64,000 bases of DNA. Source: Rhodospirillaceae bacterium. GTDB taxonomy: Bacteria > Pseudomonadota > Alphaproteobacteria > SP197. Of the stretch, positions 1-8,488 are shown in pieces. The translations under genes were made by a program, and so were the position numbers. How positions within the stretch are numbered: the first letter of the stretch is position 1; the number at the start of each line of letters is the position of its first letter. Below the pieces are notes generated by a model that saw only the letters and a list, made by a program, of their open reading frames with translations, was not told where the DNA came from and made no database searches. Location: positions 121,883-185,882 of the forward strand of contig PBNE01000013.1 of NCBI GenBank assembly GCA_002722885.1. Reading direction: 5' to 3'.

Positions 1-934
1 TGATCCGATGATCGGCATCAAAGGCCATACGGCCCGTCATGATGCGGTCGCGCCCCTGCAGATCGCTCACGAAACTCTCGCTGCGGTCGGCCGTCCATTT
101 CACGGGCCGTCCCAGCCGCTGCGCAGCGAGCAAGACCAGAACGTATTCGTGAAACAGGAAATTCTTCATGCCGAAGGCGCCGCCTACATCGCCGGTCAGC
201 ACACGCAGGTCGCTTCCCGGGATACCCAAAGTCCGCGCCAGGGGATCAGCAAGCTTGTGAGCCCCCTGCGAACAGACATGGAGGGTGTAGCGCCCAGAAA
301 CAGGGTCGTGCTCGCCGACAGCCGCGCGCGGTTCCATGGGGGCGACCACAACACGGTTGTTGTCGACCTCCAGGTCGACCACATAGGCGGCCTGGGCGAG
401 GGCCCGGCGCGTGGCATCGGCATCACCGATCTCCCAGCGCAGAATCTCGTTGCCCCGGACCTGCGGCCAGATCTGCGGCGCACCGGGCTCCAGCGCCTGG
501 GCCGTGCCAATGGCAGGATCGAGAGGGTCATAGTCGACCTCGACCAGCTCGGCGGCATCACGTGCTGCTTCCGCTGTTTCCGCGATGACAAAGGCGACCG
601 GCTCGCCGACATGGCGCACGCAATCAGCAGGCAGTACGGGATGCGGAATGTCGGGCATCTCCGAGCCGTCGCTGTTCTTGAGCGTCACACCGGACGGCAT
701 TGGGCCGATCCCCGCGGCCCCAAGATCGGCCGCCGTCAGCACCATCACGACACCAGGGGCATCCAGGGCCAATGATGCATCGATGGCGCCCAGCGCTGCA
801 TGGGCATGAGGTGAACGCACGGCCACGCCATAGAGCTGGCCGATCAGGTTGACGTCATCGGCATAACGCCCGAGCCCGCGAACAAGGCGAGGATCTTCCG
901 TGCGCGGGTTGGGTTGACCGATACCGAACTGCAT
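1..934 (-). CDS. Xanthine dehydrogenase/CO dehydrogenase family molybdopterin-binding large subunit (partial, N-terminal part)
   Basis: Large catalytic subunit of a molybdenum hydroxylase (CoxL/XdhB/aldehyde oxidase type). About 311 N-terminal residues are present and the rest runs off the window start. The protein opens MQFGIGQPNPRTEDPRLVRG, the usual entry into the aldehyde-oxidase a/b hammerhead domain (about residues 15-130, with GRYADDV and HAHAAL). The molybdopterin-binding domain follows, with GGAFGMKN near residue 247 and RPVKWTADRSE after it. The active-site loop that separates CO dehydrogenases from general hydroxylases lies outside the window, so the substrate is open. The ATG at 934 sits 15 bases after the tartrate-dehydrogenase-like gene, suggesting one transcript. 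The FAD and 2Fe-2S subunits are not in view. Confidence 0.9.
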   Translation of the reverse strand, partial: MQFGIGQPNPRTEDPRLVRGLGRYADDVNLIGQLYGVAVRSPHAHAALGAIDASLALDAPGVVMVLTAADLGAAGIGPMPSGVTLKNSDGSEMPDIPHPVLPADCVRHVGEPVAFVIAETAEAARDAAELVEVDYDPLDPAIGTAQALEPGAPQIWPQVRGNEILRWEIGDADATRRALAQAAYVVDLEVDNNRVVVAPMEPRAAVGEHDPVSGRYTLHVCSQGAHKLADPLARTLGIPGSDLRVLTGDVGGAFGMKNFLFHEYVLVLLAAQRLGRPVKWTADRSESFVSDLQGRDRIMTGRMAFDADHRI

Positions 935-949
935 GACTGCTCTGCTTTC

Positions 950-2017
950 TCAGACGGCTTCGGCGATCGCCTTGCCGAGTTCTGTCGTGTTAGCCTTGCC
1001 GCCGAGATCAGGGGTCAGGGCTGCAGGTTGCTTCAGCACCGCTTCGATAGCCGTCATAACGTCGGCAGCCGCGGCATCATGCCCGAGGTGTTCCAGCATC
1101 ATCGCCCCGGACCAGATCTGGCCGATCGGATTGGCGATGCCCTGGCCGGCGATATCCGGAGCCGAACCGTGCACCGGTTCGAACATGCTGGGTGCCGTCT
1201 TCTCCGGATTGATGTTGGCGCTGGGTGCAATACCGATGGACCCCGCCACGGCCGGGCCGAGATCGGACAGGATATCGCCAAAGAGGTTGGAGCCGACAAC
1301 CACGTCAAACCAGTCGGGATGGCGCACGAAATGAGCCGTCAGAATATCGATGTGGTACTTGTTGACGGAGACGTCGGGGAAGTCGGCACTGACCGCCTCA
1401 ACCCGTTCGTCCCAGAAAGGCATCGTATGGAAGATGCCATTGGATTTGGTCGCCGACGTCAGATGCTTCTTTGGTCGACCCTGGGCCAGCTCAAAGGCGT
1501 AACGCAGAATCCTGTCCGTGCCGCATCGCGTGAAGATGCTGGCCTGCTGGACGAGTTCCTGGTCGGTACCCTCATAAAGCCGCCCGCCGACCTGGCTGTA
1601 CTCGCCCTCGACATTCTCACGGACGACCCAGAAGTCGATCTCCTCGGGCGTCCGGTTCGCCAGCGGACACGGCACACCTTCGAACAGGCGCACGGGCCGG
1701 ATATTGGCGTATTGATCCATCGCCCGCCGGATCGGGATCAGCAGGCCCCAGAGCGAGATATGATCGGGAACACCCGGCCAGCCTACGGCGCCAAGATAGA
1801 TCGCATCGAAGCTACGGAGCTGCTCCAGACCGTCTTCAGGCATCATGCGTCCGGTGTTGGCGTAGACCTCACAGGACCAGTCGAACGCGGTCCATTCGAA
1901 GGCGATCCCGTGGCGCGTGCCAGCAGCCTCCATAGCCCTGATGCCTTCAGGCATGACCTCCTTGCCGATACCGTCTCCGGCAATCACGGCGATCCGATTG
2001 GTTGTCGCGGCAGTCAC
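950..2017 (-). CDS. Tartrate dehydrogenase / isopropylmalate-dehydrogenase family oxidoreductase
   Basis: NAD-dependent beta-decarboxylating dehydrogenase of the isocitrate/isopropylmalate family, about 355 aa, the usual length. Visible landmarks are IAVIAGDGIGKEV at the N-terminus, ENVEGEYSQVGGRLYEGTDQ in the middle, the metal and substrate helix FDVVVGSNLFGDILSDLG, and EPVHGSAPDIAGQGIANP near the C-terminus. The SLWGLLIPIRRAMDQYANIR stretch resembles tartrate dehydrogenase/decarboxylase (TtuC) more than LeuB. I chose the GTG at 2017 because the GDGIG strand begins ten residues later and an upstream extension would run into the divergent permease promoter. It is transcribed toward the molybdenum hydroxylase gene. 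The exact substrate (tartrate, malate or another 2-hydroxy diacid) is inferred. Confidence 0.88.
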   Translation of the reverse strand: MTAATTNRIAVIAGDGIGKEVMPEGIRAMEAAGTRHGIAFEWTAFDWSCEVYANTGRMMPEDGLEQLRSFDAIYLGAVGWPGVPDHISLWGLLIPIRRAMDQYANIRPVRLFEGVPCPLANRTPEEIDFWVVRENVEGEYSQVGGRLYEGTDQELVQQASIFTRCGTDRILRYAFELAQGRPKKHLTSATKSNGIFHTMPFWDERVEAVSADFPDVSVNKYHIDILTAHFVRHPDWFDVVVGSNLFGDILSDLGPAVAGSIGIAPSANINPEKTAPSMFEPVHGSAPDIAGQGIANPIGQIWSGAMMLEHLGHDAAAADVMTAIEAVLKQPAALTPDLGGKANTTELGKAIAEAV

Positions 2018-2102
2018 GGCCCTAGCTTCTCCGACACGGGTGGCACGTCGGAACCTTAGCCCGTTCTTGCGCCGTGGTGCCACCGGGGATAGAGCAGCAG
2101 CC

Positions 2103-2915
2103 ATGTCCCAGGTACCCATCATCAATCCCGAGGCAGGGCGACCCATGCCGCTGCTCAACACTGTGGCGTTGCGCACGCTCTATTGCCGGGAAATCCACCG
2201 GTATCTGAAGGGCTGGCAGATGAGCATTGCCGGCCCGTTGCTCAACGTCCTGCTGTTCATGGCGATTTTCGGCCTTGCTCTCGCAGGACTGCGCGCCGAC
2301 ACGGCCGGCCTTCCGTTCCTCAACTATGTCGCACCGGGTCTTGTGGTCATGACGGCCATGCAGACGGCGTTCGAAATGACCGCCTGGGCCACGATCGACG
2401 CGAAGATCCGCGGCAGCCTAGCCTCCCTGATCTGCGCCCCGATGCGGCCGAGCGAACTAACCGGCGTGCTGCTGGCCGCAGGCACGACTGCCGGTCTTTC
2501 GACCGGTCTGATGGCCTTGCTAGCGACACAGGTCTTTGTCGACACCGTACCGCCGTTGCCCTTGATGGCGCTGCCCTATGCCCTGTTGGGCTGTCTTTTG
2601 ACAGCCGCAGCCGGCCTCATCACGGGGCTGGTCGCCGTGAAGTTCGACCACGTCGCCAATGTGGCGGGACTGGTCGTGGCGCCAGTGATCTTCCTCTCCG
2701 GTGTGTTTTTCCCGGTCTCGGCCTATGGCTTAGGGCTCGATGCCCTAGCACACTTCAGTCCCGCCTTCTGGGTGATCGATGGCGTGCGCCACAGCCTCAC
2801 CGGCGTCGCGGAAGCGAACTTGCTGACATCACTGCTCCCGCTCGCTGGCGCTGCTCTCCTGATGGCCTTGGCCGCTCATCGCATCGTTGCGACAGGCTAC
2901 AAGGTGAAACAGTGA
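2103..2915 (+). CDS. ABC-2 type transporter permease
   Basis: Integral membrane permease of the ABC-2 exporter class (NodJ/DrrB type), about 270 aa with roughly six hydrophobic segments. Recognisable features are the N-terminal cytoplasmic helix with ALRTLYCREIHRYLKGW, the segment YVAPGLVVMTAMQTAFE, and the C-terminal pattern PVIFLSGVFFPVS...FSPAFWVIDGVRH, typical of this family. The ATG at 2103 is taken as the start; a second ATG at 2145 also gives a complete protein. No ATP-binding partner gene lies next to it, which is unusual because these permeases normally pair with a dedicated ATPase. The substrate is unknown. It is divergent from the tartrate-dehydrogenase-like gene with 85 bases between. 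Confidence 0.88.
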   Translation: MSQVPIINPEAGRPMPLLNTVALRTLYCREIHRYLKGWQMSIAGPLLNVLLFMAIFGLALAGLRADTAGLPFLNYVAPGLVVMTAMQTAFEMTAWATIDAKIRGSLASLICAPMRPSELTGVLLAAGTTAGLSTGLMALLATQVFVDTVPPLPLMALPYALLGCLLTAAAGLITGLVAVKFDHVANVAGLVVAPVIFLSGVFFPVSAYGLGLDALAHFSPAFWVIDGVRHSLTGVAEANLLTSLLPLAGAALLMALAAHRIVATGYKVKQ

Positions 2916-2966
2916 CGTGATGGGACGTGATCTCGTCCCCCGATACCGTCCTGCTAGACTGCTGCA

Positions 2967-3416
2967 ATGAACCGAACGCCGGTCCTTCTTTTCGCCTTGA
3001 TGGCATGGGCGTCTGCCTCCCAAGCAGCGGACCTCAGCGGTCCCGCGGACGCGGTCGACGATGACACGCTCATCGTCGCGGGCTAGGCGGTACGACTTTC
3101 CGATATCGACGCACCACCACTCGACGCGATGTGTGAACGCAACGGCCAGACGATTCCCTGAGGTCTGATCGCCAAGGGCGCTCTGCTCGACCTGATCACC
3201 GCCCTGGAGGTCGAATGCGATCTTCTGCAGGTCACCATCAACGGCATGCCCGCCACGCTGTGCCGGGCGGGCGGCTTCGAGGTCAACGGCAACATGGCCT
3301 ACACAGGCTGGGCCCTTCCGGCCCATGGAATCTCAGCGTTCGATGATATCCGTGACGGCGGCCGGGAAGACCAGCGGGGGCTCTGCGCGACGGATTACGT
3401 CGCGGAATCGCCCTGA
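2967..3416 (+). pseudogene. Decayed secreted thermonuclease-like (SNase family) gene
   Basis: Reading from the ATG at 2967 in one frame gives 149 codons with a signal peptide (MNRTPVLLFALMAWASASQA), then the staphylococcal-nuclease opening DAVDDDTLIVAG and the hallmark VRLSDIDAPPLD, then a middle with GLIAKGALLDLI and a C-terminal ATDYVAESP. Two stop codons interrupt it: TAG at 3084-3086 (codon 40, where the family has a variable residue before VRL) and TGA at 3159-3161 (codon 65, where relatives usually carry Cys before Gly). No frameshift is needed, so these look like point nonsense mutations in a recently lost gene. Its last 22 bases overlap the convergent SRPBCC gene. Confidence 0.75.
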
Positions 3417-3832
3417 CGGAACCGATCCTCAAGCGCGTTCAGCCCGGCATCAAAAATGCCGCTGATCGCTTCGGCAGCCACATCATCAGGTGCGCCCGCA
3501 GGCATAAAGGTGCTGGACCAGACGACCTCACAGGCATCTGAGCTGTCTTCCTTCACGCGCAGCGTCGCCGTGAACTCCACGACCGGCAGGCGACCGCCAT
3601 CGGCGATTGCATAGCGGTAGTGGCGGTCGTGATCATCGTGATGCAGGAGGACTTCGGTCACCCTGATGCCGCCCACAACCAGAAGCCGGCGCACCATGCG
3701 CCCGTCCTCAGACCCCAGGACAGAGTCTAGCACGGCGGGGTGCCAGCTGGTCATGGAATCAAACGGTCCGATCAGCGCCCAGACATCAGCGGCTGATGCT
3801 TCAAGACGGATCGACCGGCTCACATCGGTCAT
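3395..3832 (-). CDS. SRPBCC family (polyketide cyclase / START-like) protein
   Basis: A 145-aa cytoplasmic protein with the SRPBCC helix-grip layout: SRSIRLEASAADVWALIGPF at the start, then SMTSWHPAV, then RRLLVVGGIRVTEVLL and HYRYAIADG strands, and a long C-terminal helix (EAISGIFDAGLNALEDRF). Such proteins bind hydrophobic ligands; members of the MxaD/polyketide-cyclase branch are common but mostly uncharacterised. No catalytic motif can be assigned. The gene is transcribed away from the CocE hydrolase and convergently overlaps the nuclease pseudogene by 22 bases. Function remains unassigned beyond the fold. Confidence 0.85.
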   Translation of the reverse strand: MTDVSRSIRLEASAADVWALIGPFDSMTSWHPAVLDSVLGSEDGRMVRRLLVVGGIRVTEVLLHHDDHDRHYRYAIADGGRLPVVEFTATLRVKEDSSDACEVVWSSTFMPAGAPDDVAAEAISGIFDAGLNALEDRFRQGDSAT

Positions 3833-3948
3833 TGCAGAAGTCCGGCCTTGTCTGAATGCATCATCATCTCCTCAGTTCGCATCTCCGCAGCATCGACGCC
3901 CACCGATTGCCGATCCATAGTAACGGCAGTCAGACGGGGGACAATGCG

Positions 3949-5991
3949 ATGAAGCGCATCGTTGAGAACTTCTCGAACTCGGTTCGCAACATCGAAAACA
4001 TCTGGATTCCGATGTCCGACGGTACGCATCTGGGCGCGCGCATCTGGATGCCCGACGATGCCGAGGACCATCCCGTGCCGGCCATTCTGGAATACATCCC
4101 TTACCGCAAGCGCGAGTCGACCCGGACGCGGGACGAACCCATGCATCGTTACTTCGCCGGTCACGGCTATGCCTGCCTGCGGGTCGACATCCGGGGCTCC
4201 GGTGACAGCGAGGGCCTGCTCAACGACGAGTATCTGCAGGTTCACGAACTCGATGACGCACAGGAGGTCATCGCCTGGATCGCTCGTCAGCCGTGGTGTG
4301 ACGGAAAGGTCGGGATGATGGGCAAATCGTGGGGCGGCTTCAACGCACTGCAGACCGCCGCACTGCAGCCCGATGCCCTGAAGGCGATCATCGCGGTCTG
4401 CGCCACCGATGACCGCTATGCCGACGACGTACACTACATGGGCGGCTGCCTGCTCGATGCCAACCATATGTGGTCGGCCACGATGATGGCGTTCAACAAC
4501 CGACCGCCCGATCCCGAGATCGTCGGTGAACGCTGGCTCGAGATGTGGCGCGAGCGGCTCGAGAACGACCAGCCTTGGGCGATGCACTGGCTGCGCCATC
4601 CGCGACGCGACGCGTACTGGAAGCACGGCTCGGTCTGCGAGGACTACAGCGCGATCAAAGTCCCGGTCTACGCCATCGCCGGCTGGGCCGACGCCTACAC
4701 CAATGCGATCCCGCGCCTTATGGCGGGCCTCGACGTCCCGCGCCGGGGCATTATCGGCCCCTGGGCCCATATCTATCCGCACGACGGCGTGCCAGGCCCG
4801 GCCATGGGCTTTCTGCAGGATGCCCTGCGCTGGTGGGATCGCTGGCTGAAGAATCAAAACAACGGCGTCGACAAGGAACCGGACTATCGGGTCTGGATGC
4901 AGGAAAGCGTGCCTCCGGCAAAAAACTACTGCGAGCGGCCGGGCCGCTGGGTGGCCGAGGCGTCATGGCCTTCGCGCAACATCGAGCCACACAGGCTGCA
5001 TCTCAATGGCGATCGCAGTCTGGCGGACCGGTCCCGCAAGCGCGGCCCGATCAGTTTCTGCTCACCTGCGAGCACCGGTATCGATGGCGGCGAGTGGTGT
5101 GGCTTCGGCATGGCTGGGGAACTGGCCGGTGATCAGCGGGCCGACGACGGCCGCAGCATCTGTTTCGACACCGATCCCCTGGATCAATGTGTGGAGATCA
5201 TGGGTCAACCCGCAGTGATCCTGAAGATCGCCAGCGACAAACCCGTCGCGCAGGTTGCCGTGCGGCTCAACGATGTCGCACCGGATGGCGCTTCAACACG
5301 CGTGACCTATGGCGTGCTGAACCTGACTCACCGAAACAGTCATGAGAAACCACGCGCCCTCAAACCCGGCAAGAGTTACACCGTGCGTGTGCCCCTGAAT
5401 GATATCGCCCATGCCTTCCCGCCCGGCCACCGCATCCGCGTTGCTGTCTCGTCCTGCTACTGGCCACTGATCTGGCCGGCACCGGAGGCTGCGACACTCA
5501 CATTGCAATCCGGCTCCAGCGTGCTGGAACTGCCCGTCAGGGCTCCCCGTGACGACGATGCAGACCTTCCGGCCTTCCTGGAGCCGGAAAGCGCACCTGA
5601 TGTCCCACTCAGTCAGGTTTCGTTGGGCTTCTTCAAACGCTGGGCCGAGCGTGATCAGCTCACCGGCGCGGTGTCATGCCATGTTGCCGCCGATGGCGGG
5701 TTCTTCGGCAACGACGGCACGATCCGTATCGACGCAATCCACACCGAGGTCTCTCATCAGCTCAGCAACCACCAGATAATCCACGACGACGACCCGCTCT
5801 GTGCCAGCGCCCATCAGGAACAATCCACGGGCATGGCCCGTGGCGACTGGCGCGTGCGGGTCGATATCCGCTGCTCCCAGTGGTCAACCGCCACTCACAT
5901 CCACCATGAGGCCGGCGTCGATGCGTGGCACGGCGACGAGAAAATCTCGTCGCGGACCTGGAGCCGAAAGTTCAGGCGGGATCTTCTTTAG
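3949..5991 (+). CDS. CocE/NonD family hydrolase (acyl esterase/acylpeptidase), copy 1
   Basis: Serine hydrolase of the CocE/X-Pro dipeptidyl-peptidase family, about 680 aa. The N-terminal alpha/beta-hydrolase domain carries IWIPMSDGTHLGARIWMP, the LEYIPYRKR box, RVDIRGSGDSEG and the nucleophile elbow GKSWGGF (Ser about 127). The C-terminal half is the beta-rich PepX_C jelly-roll, with GHRIRVAVSSCYWPLIWPAPE. The start at 3949 removes a poorly conserved N-terminal extension. Homologues hydrolyse esters or amides; the substrate here is unknown. It is clearly paralogous to the gene at 16504-18549. Its last four bases overlap the convergent aquaporin gene. Confidence 0.92.
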   Translation: MKRIVENFSNSVRNIENIWIPMSDGTHLGARIWMPDDAEDHPVPAILEYIPYRKRESTRTRDEPMHRYFAGHGYACLRVDIRGSGDSEGLLNDEYLQVHELDDAQEVIAWIARQPWCDGKVGMMGKSWGGFNALQTAALQPDALKAIIAVCATDDRYADDVHYMGGCLLDANHMWSATMMAFNNRPPDPEIVGERWLEMWRERLENDQPWAMHWLRHPRRDAYWKHGSVCEDYSAIKVPVYAIAGWADAYTNAIPRLMAGLDVPRRGIIGPWAHIYPHDGVPGPAMGFLQDALRWWDRWLKNQNNGVDKEPDYRVWMQESVPPAKNYCERPGRWVAEASWPSRNIEPHRLHLNGDRSLADRSRKRGPISFCSPASTGIDGGEWCGFGMAGELAGDQRADDGRSICFDTDPLDQCVEIMGQPAVILKIASDKPVAQVAVRLNDVAPDGASTRVTYGVLNLTHRNSHEKPRALKPGKSYTVRVPLNDIAHAFPPGHRIRVAVSSCYWPLIWPAPEAATLTLQSGSSVLELPVRAPRDDDADLPAFLEPESAPDVPLSQVSLGFFKRWAERDQLTGAVSCHVAADGGFFGNDGTIRIDAIHTEVSHQLSNHQIIHDDDPLCASAHQEQSTGMARGDWRVRVDIRCSQWSTATHIHHEAGVDAWHGDEKISSRTWSRKFRRDLL

Positions 5992-6656
5992 TCTTTGCTC
6001 TCGGCAGGCGGCAGCAGCCAGCGGAAAAAGAAGACGGCGAGCGCCGCGCCAGCGATCTGTGCCACGATGAAGGCCGGGGCGTGGGCAGGAAAGATGCCGG
6101 AGAAGGTGCCGGTGAAGCTGCGCGCCAGGGTCACGGCCGGGTTGGCGAAGGACGTCGACGAGGTGTACCAGTAGCCCGCCGTGATCACGAGACCGACGGC
6201 ATAAGGGATCGCCTCGGGCCGCCAGCGCAAGCAGCCCAGGATGGTTGCCAGCAAACTGAACGTGGCGACCAACTCGCCGACCCATTGGCCAACGCCTGTT
6301 CGCTCGTGTCCCGAGGCGAACAGCAACGGCTGATCGAACATGATGTGGGCCACCATGGTGCCTGCGAAGGCGCCCAGAATCTGAACCACGATGTAGAGCA
6401 CACTCTCGCGCACCGAGATATCGCCTCGGATGGCAAAGGCAATCGTGACGGCGGGATTGAAATGCGCGCCGGACACCGGCCCGTAGACCAGGATCAGCAC
6501 GGCCAGGATCGCTCCCGTGGCAATCGTGTTGCCCAACAGCGCGACACCAACGTTATCGGGCGAGAGCGTCTCGGCCATGATGCCCGAACCCACCACCACA
6601 GCGAGGAGAAACGCCGTCCCGACGAACTCGGCAGCGAGCTTGCGTGTCATATCCAT
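5988..6656 (-). CDS. MIP/aquaporin family channel
   Basis: A 222-aa inner-membrane channel with six hydrophobic segments and both signature half-helices: HFNPAVT (NPA at about 67-69) and SFANPAVTLARS (NPA at about 172-174). The selectivity-filter Arg lies five residues after the second NPA. The length and the ANPAVTLARSFTGTFSGI stretch recall the AqpZ/AqpS group of alphaproteobacteria, where some members conduct water and others small uncharged solutes or arsenite. No ars genes are adjacent, so an arsenic role is not supported. The start codon is the first ATG; a second lies two codons later. Its 3' end overlaps the CocE gene by four bases. Confidence 0.92.
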   Translation of the reverse strand: MDMTRKLAAEFVGTAFLLAVVVGSGIMAETLSPDNVGVALLGNTIATGAILAVLILVYGPVSGAHFNPAVTIAFAIRGDISVRESVLYIVVQILGAFAGTMVAHIMFDQPLLFASGHERTGVGQWVGELVATFSLLATILGCLRWRPEAIPYAVGLVITAGYWYTSSTSFANPAVTLARSFTGTFSGIFPAHAPAFIVAQIAGAALAVFFFRWLLPPAESKD

Positions 6657-6761
6657 CTCTCTAGGCTTCCCCCTTCAGCGCGCGGCATCGTGCTACGATT
6701 CCGTGACTTATGGGTGGCAAATCACCCGTCGTTCCACAAGTCATCCCCAGGGAAATCGTCC

Positions 6762-8171
6762 ATGTCCGATCACGACCTATGCTTCCTGTCCGCAACCGAG
6801 GCTCTTGGCCGTTTCCGTGATCGCTCGCTCTCGCCGGTCGAACTCCTCAAGGCACAGATCGTCCGTGCCGAAGCGGTCGAGCCCACGATCAACGCTCTGG
6901 CCTACACCTTCTTCGACGACGCACTTGACGCAGCAAAGAAGGCAGAAGCCCGCTACATGAAGACCGATGGGCGCCTGAGGCGCCTGGAGGGGCTCACCCT
7001 AGCCGTGAAGGAAGACACGGCTGTGAGGGGACGGCCCCGCACCTTCGGGTCGCTGATCTTCAAGGATAACATCGCCGATCACGCCAATCCGTCGGTCGAG
7101 CGGCTGATACGTGCCGGAGCCATCGTCCACGCACTCACCACCTGCCCGGAATTCGTCTGGCCTTGGACCTGCACGTCACGTCTTCATGGCGTAACACGCA
7201 ATCCCTGGAATCCGGAGATGACCTGTGGTGCCTCATCAGGCGGCGCGGCGGCAGCCGTGGCGTCGGGTACGACAACGCTTGCAACAGGTTCCGACAGCGC
7301 CGGGTCCATCCGCATGCCCGCCGCCATGTGCGGTATCGCCGGCTACAAACCGCCCTATGGTCGCAACCCCGGCAGCCCCGAAGTCGCCATGGACGCGTTC
7401 TTCCACATCGGACCCATGACCCGCACGGCGGCTGATGCGGCACTCATGCAGAATGTCATGTCGGGCCTGCACAAAAAGGATCACAGCACAGTCGCCCAGA
7501 ACATAACGCTGCCTGAGAGAAATGCACGGATCCGTGGTGCGAAGATCGCCTATTCCATCGACATGGGCGTCTACACCGTGGCGCAGGATGTGCGCCGCAA
7601 TCTGCTCGACACCGTCGCACTGTTGCGGGACTCCGGCGCCACAGTCGAAGAGGTTGAAACACCTTGGGCGCAGGCGGCCGCTGATGTCTCCGGGAACTGG
7701 GGAGGCCTCATCTATGCCGACGAGTTCTCGGACGCGGTCAACAATCACCCCGATCTTGTGTGCGACTACACCCGCGACTTCGCCGACTACAACGAGAGCC
7801 TGACCCCCCGCGGATTCCATGAGTGCATGCAGGTGATCGGCAGAACCTGGGCCGAATTCGGGCCACAGCTTGCGCGCTACGATGCGTTCCTATGCCCGAC
7901 CGTGGGGGCAACCACCATTCCGGCCGACTGGCCCGACTGGTCCGAGCCGGTCACGGTTGATGGCCAGCCGTGCGATGTGCACGACCTCATCATGACCTTC
8001 CTGTTTAATGTGTTCAGCCGCTGCCCTGCGCTCTCGGTGCCGTCGGGCTTCGCCGACAATGGTGTACCCACAGGTGTCCAGATTGTCAGCAATCCCTATG
8101 ACGACAAGGCGGTCTTCCGCGTCGCGCAGGCCCTGGAGAGCAACCTGGACTTCAGCAAGACAGCGGTTTGA
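6762..8171 (+). CDS. Amidase signature family hydrolase
   Basis: Cytoplasmic amidase of the amidase-signature family, about 469 aa. The Ser-cisSer-Lys triad is visible: Lys about 83 in GLTLAVKED, the glycine/serine-rich loop MTCGASSGGAAAAVASG (cis-Ser about 158), and the nucleophile Ser about 182 in GSDSAGSIRMPA. The GIAGYKPPYGR segment that follows is also typical. I start at the ATG at 6762 because the sequence upstream in frame reads antisense across the aquaporin gene. These enzymes release ammonia from amides such as indoleacetamide, carbamoyl compounds or nylon oligomers. Nearby CocE, amine oxidase and deacylase genes fit use of exogenous amides, but the substrate cannot be named. Confidence 0.92.
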   Translation: MSDHDLCFLSATEALGRFRDRSLSPVELLKAQIVRAEAVEPTINALAYTFFDDALDAAKKAEARYMKTDGRLRRLEGLTLAVKEDTAVRGRPRTFGSLIFKDNIADHANPSVERLIRAGAIVHALTTCPEFVWPWTCTSRLHGVTRNPWNPEMTCGASSGGAAAAVASGTTTLATGSDSAGSIRMPAAMCGIAGYKPPYGRNPGSPEVAMDAFFHIGPMTRTAADAALMQNVMSGLHKKDHSTVAQNITLPERNARIRGAKIAYSIDMGVYTVAQDVRRNLLDTVALLRDSGATVEEVETPWAQAAADVSGNWGGLIYADEFSDAVNNHPDLVCDYTRDFADYNESLTPRGFHECMQVIGRTWAEFGPQLARYDAFLCPTVGATTIPADWPDWSEPVTVDGQPCDVHDLIMTFLFNVFSRCPALSVPSGFADNGVPTGVQIVSNPYDDKAVFRVAQALESNLDFSKTAV

Positions 8172-8176
8172 GCTGC

Positions 8177-8470
8177 CTACATCCCTTCGACGACATAGGA
8201 CCGGCTTATACAGGCCTTGTCGCGGATGGAGAGAGCTTCGGCATAGTCATCGCTGCGGAACCAGGCGACGGCCTGCTCAGCCGAGGGAAAGCGGATGATC
8301 ACCGCGCGCGACAACGGTGCGGGCTCACCTTCCAGATGGGTGATGTTCTCGCTGGCAGCGAGCACGTCACCTTCGAAGGTCGCAAGGGTCGGGCCGATGA
8401 GTTCGCGATAGCGCGGCATCATCTCCGGGTGTTTCACATCGAGTTCAACGACGTAGTAGCCGCAAGCCAT
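8177..8470 (-). CDS. DUF1330 domain-containing protein
   Basis: A small 97-aa protein of the DUF1330 family, a ferredoxin-like alpha/beta fold related to the dimeric alpha/beta barrel group. Diagnostic stretches are YYVVELDVKHPEMMPRYREL near the start and RAVIIRFPSAEQAVAWFRSDDY in the middle, followed by the expected region with ISRSYVVEGM at the end. The biochemical role of the family is unknown. It lies 18 bases before the ABC ATPase gene in the direction of transcription (downstream of it), so it may be the last gene of the peptide-transporter operon. It faces the amidase gene convergently with five bases between. Confidence 0.85.
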   Translation of the reverse strand: MACGYYVVELDVKHPEMMPRYRELIGPTLATFEGDVLAASENITHLEGEPAPLSRAVIIRFPSAEQAVAWFRSDDYAEALSIRDKACISRSYVVEGM

Positions 8471-8488
8471 GTCTCGTCTCCGCTGAGA

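Noticed and set aside
914..2059. Long plus-strand open frame across the tartrate-dehydrogenase-like gene
   Set aside because: It is the antisense shadow of a conserved dehydrogenase; GC-rich DNA opens such frames and the product has no protein-like motifs.
3159..3161. TGA as selenocysteine in the nuclease gene
   Set aside because: It falls at a position where relatives have Cys, but the same frame also has a TAG upstream and no SECIS-like hairpin was seen, so plain decay is simpler.
5988..6656. Arsenite channel (AqpS) assignment for the aquaporin
   Set aside because: No ars genes are adjacent and the motifs are shared with ordinary aquaporins.
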